Part shown: positions 32,747 through 33,416 of the stretch, in pieces
Position numbering within the stretch: the first letter of the stretch is position 1
Layout of the letters: each line of letters begins with the position of its first letter
Assembly: GCA_964392085.1 (NCBI GenBank)
Contig: CAYMOV010000022.1
Coordinates: 1 to 33,416 of the forward strand
Length of the DNA stretch: 33,416 nt
DNA from: CAYMOV01 sp964392085
GTDB taxonomy: Bacteria > Oederibacteriota > Muellerivitia > Muellerivitales > Muellerivitaceae
Direction of reading: 5' to 3'
Translations under genes and position numbers: made by a program
Notes under the pieces: model-generated
Databases searched by the model: none
Told to the model about the DNA's origin: nothing
Seen by the model: only the letters and a program-made list of their open reading frames with translations

Positions 32747-33416
32747 TTATTTTCGTACGATAATTTTCGTAATCTTCCGGTCGAGATGGCCGCTGAGGTC
32801 GGCGAAATCCACCACCACGACATACAGGCCGTTCGTGAGTACGCCGGCGTCCAACGTCACGTGGCCGGTTCCACCCGGGCCTAAGGTCGAGAACACCTTC
32901 TCCCCCGCCACCGTATAGACCGTCACCCTCAGCGTCAGGCCCAAAGCGCCGGACACCGACACGTCCGCCTTTAAGTTAGCGGCCGTCAACACGTTCGGCG
33001 CCACCACTGCGTCTCCCGCGCCGCTCCCAGCCGACAACACCGACACCGACTTCACCACCACTTGGTCGTTGCCTTTGCCGTCCCCCACATGCACTTCCAC
33101 CTGGTATTGTCCATTCGTCACGAAATCCCCGCCGTCCGACCGCCCGTCCCACACCAGCGTCGTCCCGTTCGATAACACGATGCCCAGGGTCTGCGGTGTC
33201 CCTGGGTTTGGGATGGCCCCCGGTTGGATCGTGTCTGTGCTTAAAGTGACCGAGGTCACGCCGTCCACCGGACCCGCGCTCTGGCTGAACAGCGTCCGCA
33301 CCACCTCGCCCGACTCGTTGTACATTTTCACCGTCACCGTCGACAGGCTCCGGTCCACCGACACGTTCGTCGTCACGCTCGTCTCGGCCCCGAAGGAATC
33401 CACGTTGTCGATCTTG
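32747..33416 (-). CDS. C-terminal part of a secreted protein with FlgD-like/T9SS-type domain
   Basis: The reading frame is open to the window edge, so this is the C-terminal 222 or so residues of a larger protein; an apparent GTG start at 33403 is not meaningful. The visible part has two beta-rich modules. The first resembles a FlgD Ig-like fold (VKMYNESGEVVRTLF, then LVWDGRSDGGDFVTNGQYQVEV). The last roughly 75 residues form a second module with VTVYTVAGEKVFS, then TNGLYVVVVDF and a basic terminus (RKITKIIVRK). Such domains end many surface or secreted proteins, including type IX secretion cargo and their relatives in poorly known phyla. Secretion is inferred. Nothing identifies the missing N-terminal function. 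Confidence 0.8.
   Translation of the reverse strand, partial: KIDNVDSFGAETSVTTNVSVDRSLSTVTVKMYNESGEVVRTLFSQSAGPVDGVTSVTLSTDTIQPGAIPNPGTPQTLGIVLSNGTTLVWDGRSDGGDFVTNGQYQVEVHVGDGKGNDQVVVKSVSVLSAGSGAGDAVVAPNVLTAANLKADVSVSGALGLTLRVTVYTVAGEKVFSTLGPGGTGHVTLDAGVLTNGLYVVVVDFADLSGHLDRKITKIIVRK

Overview
The window reads as one contiguous, GC-rich (roughly 60 percent), densely coding chromosomal segment of an uncultivated-type Gram-negative (diderm) bacterium. Diderm features are a TPR protein with a beta-strand-rich, barrel-like C-terminal half, a long AsmA-like protein, a lipoprotein of the CapA family and a FlgD/T9SS-like secreted C-terminal domain at the right edge. The mixture of families, frequent TTG/GTG starts and lack of close resemblance to a model genome point to a poorly sampled lineage (Elusimicrobiota/FCPU426-like is a guess, not a demonstration). 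No rRNA, tRNA, CRISPR, insertion sequence or phage gene was recognised.

Left edge (1-2600): the first 98 bases are the 5' end of a minus-strand exported protein. After a 390-base AT-rich divergent promoter region comes a plus-strand TPR/penicillin-binding transpeptidase fusion and a 47-residue two-helix membrane protein. From 2602 to 21599 every gene is on the minus strand. Read in the direction of transcription (right to left) this run holds: a membrane protein with two degenerate Mrr-like repeats, an extremely acidic protein and two small membrane proteins; an SDR reductase and ketosynthase leading into bioF-bioD-bioA; rimO-pgsA-pgpA; a three-gene envelope island (TPR/barrel-like, Pro-rich exported, membrane-anchored agmatine-deiminase-fold protein); then cinA-thpR, an unknown gene and an M24 peptidase. 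Many junctions are 4-base ATGA/TTGA overlaps, so translational coupling is probably common.

Right part (21600-33416): plus-strand mazG stands divergently from the Mrr-like gene. Minus-strand genes resume with a Nudix-GNAT fusion, then a tightly overlapping asmA-capA-MFS-phosphatase operon, then recA, which has its own promoter and terminator. A csp gene and a BshB1-like PIG-L deacetylase lie upstream of recA and end in a strong hairpin terminator placed directly against the recA -35 box. A roughly 745-base stretch with no convincing gene separates csp from the partial FlgD-like gene at the window end.

The most interesting observations are: the conserved rimO-pgsA-pgpA / cinA-thpR / recA neighbourhood has been split by the envelope island and recA displaced; the membrane-anchored deiminase-fold protein; the tandem Mrr-like membrane protein with its acidic partner; the SDR/ketosynthase pair attached to the biotin genes; and a RecA with a basic low-complexity tail of about 80 residues.
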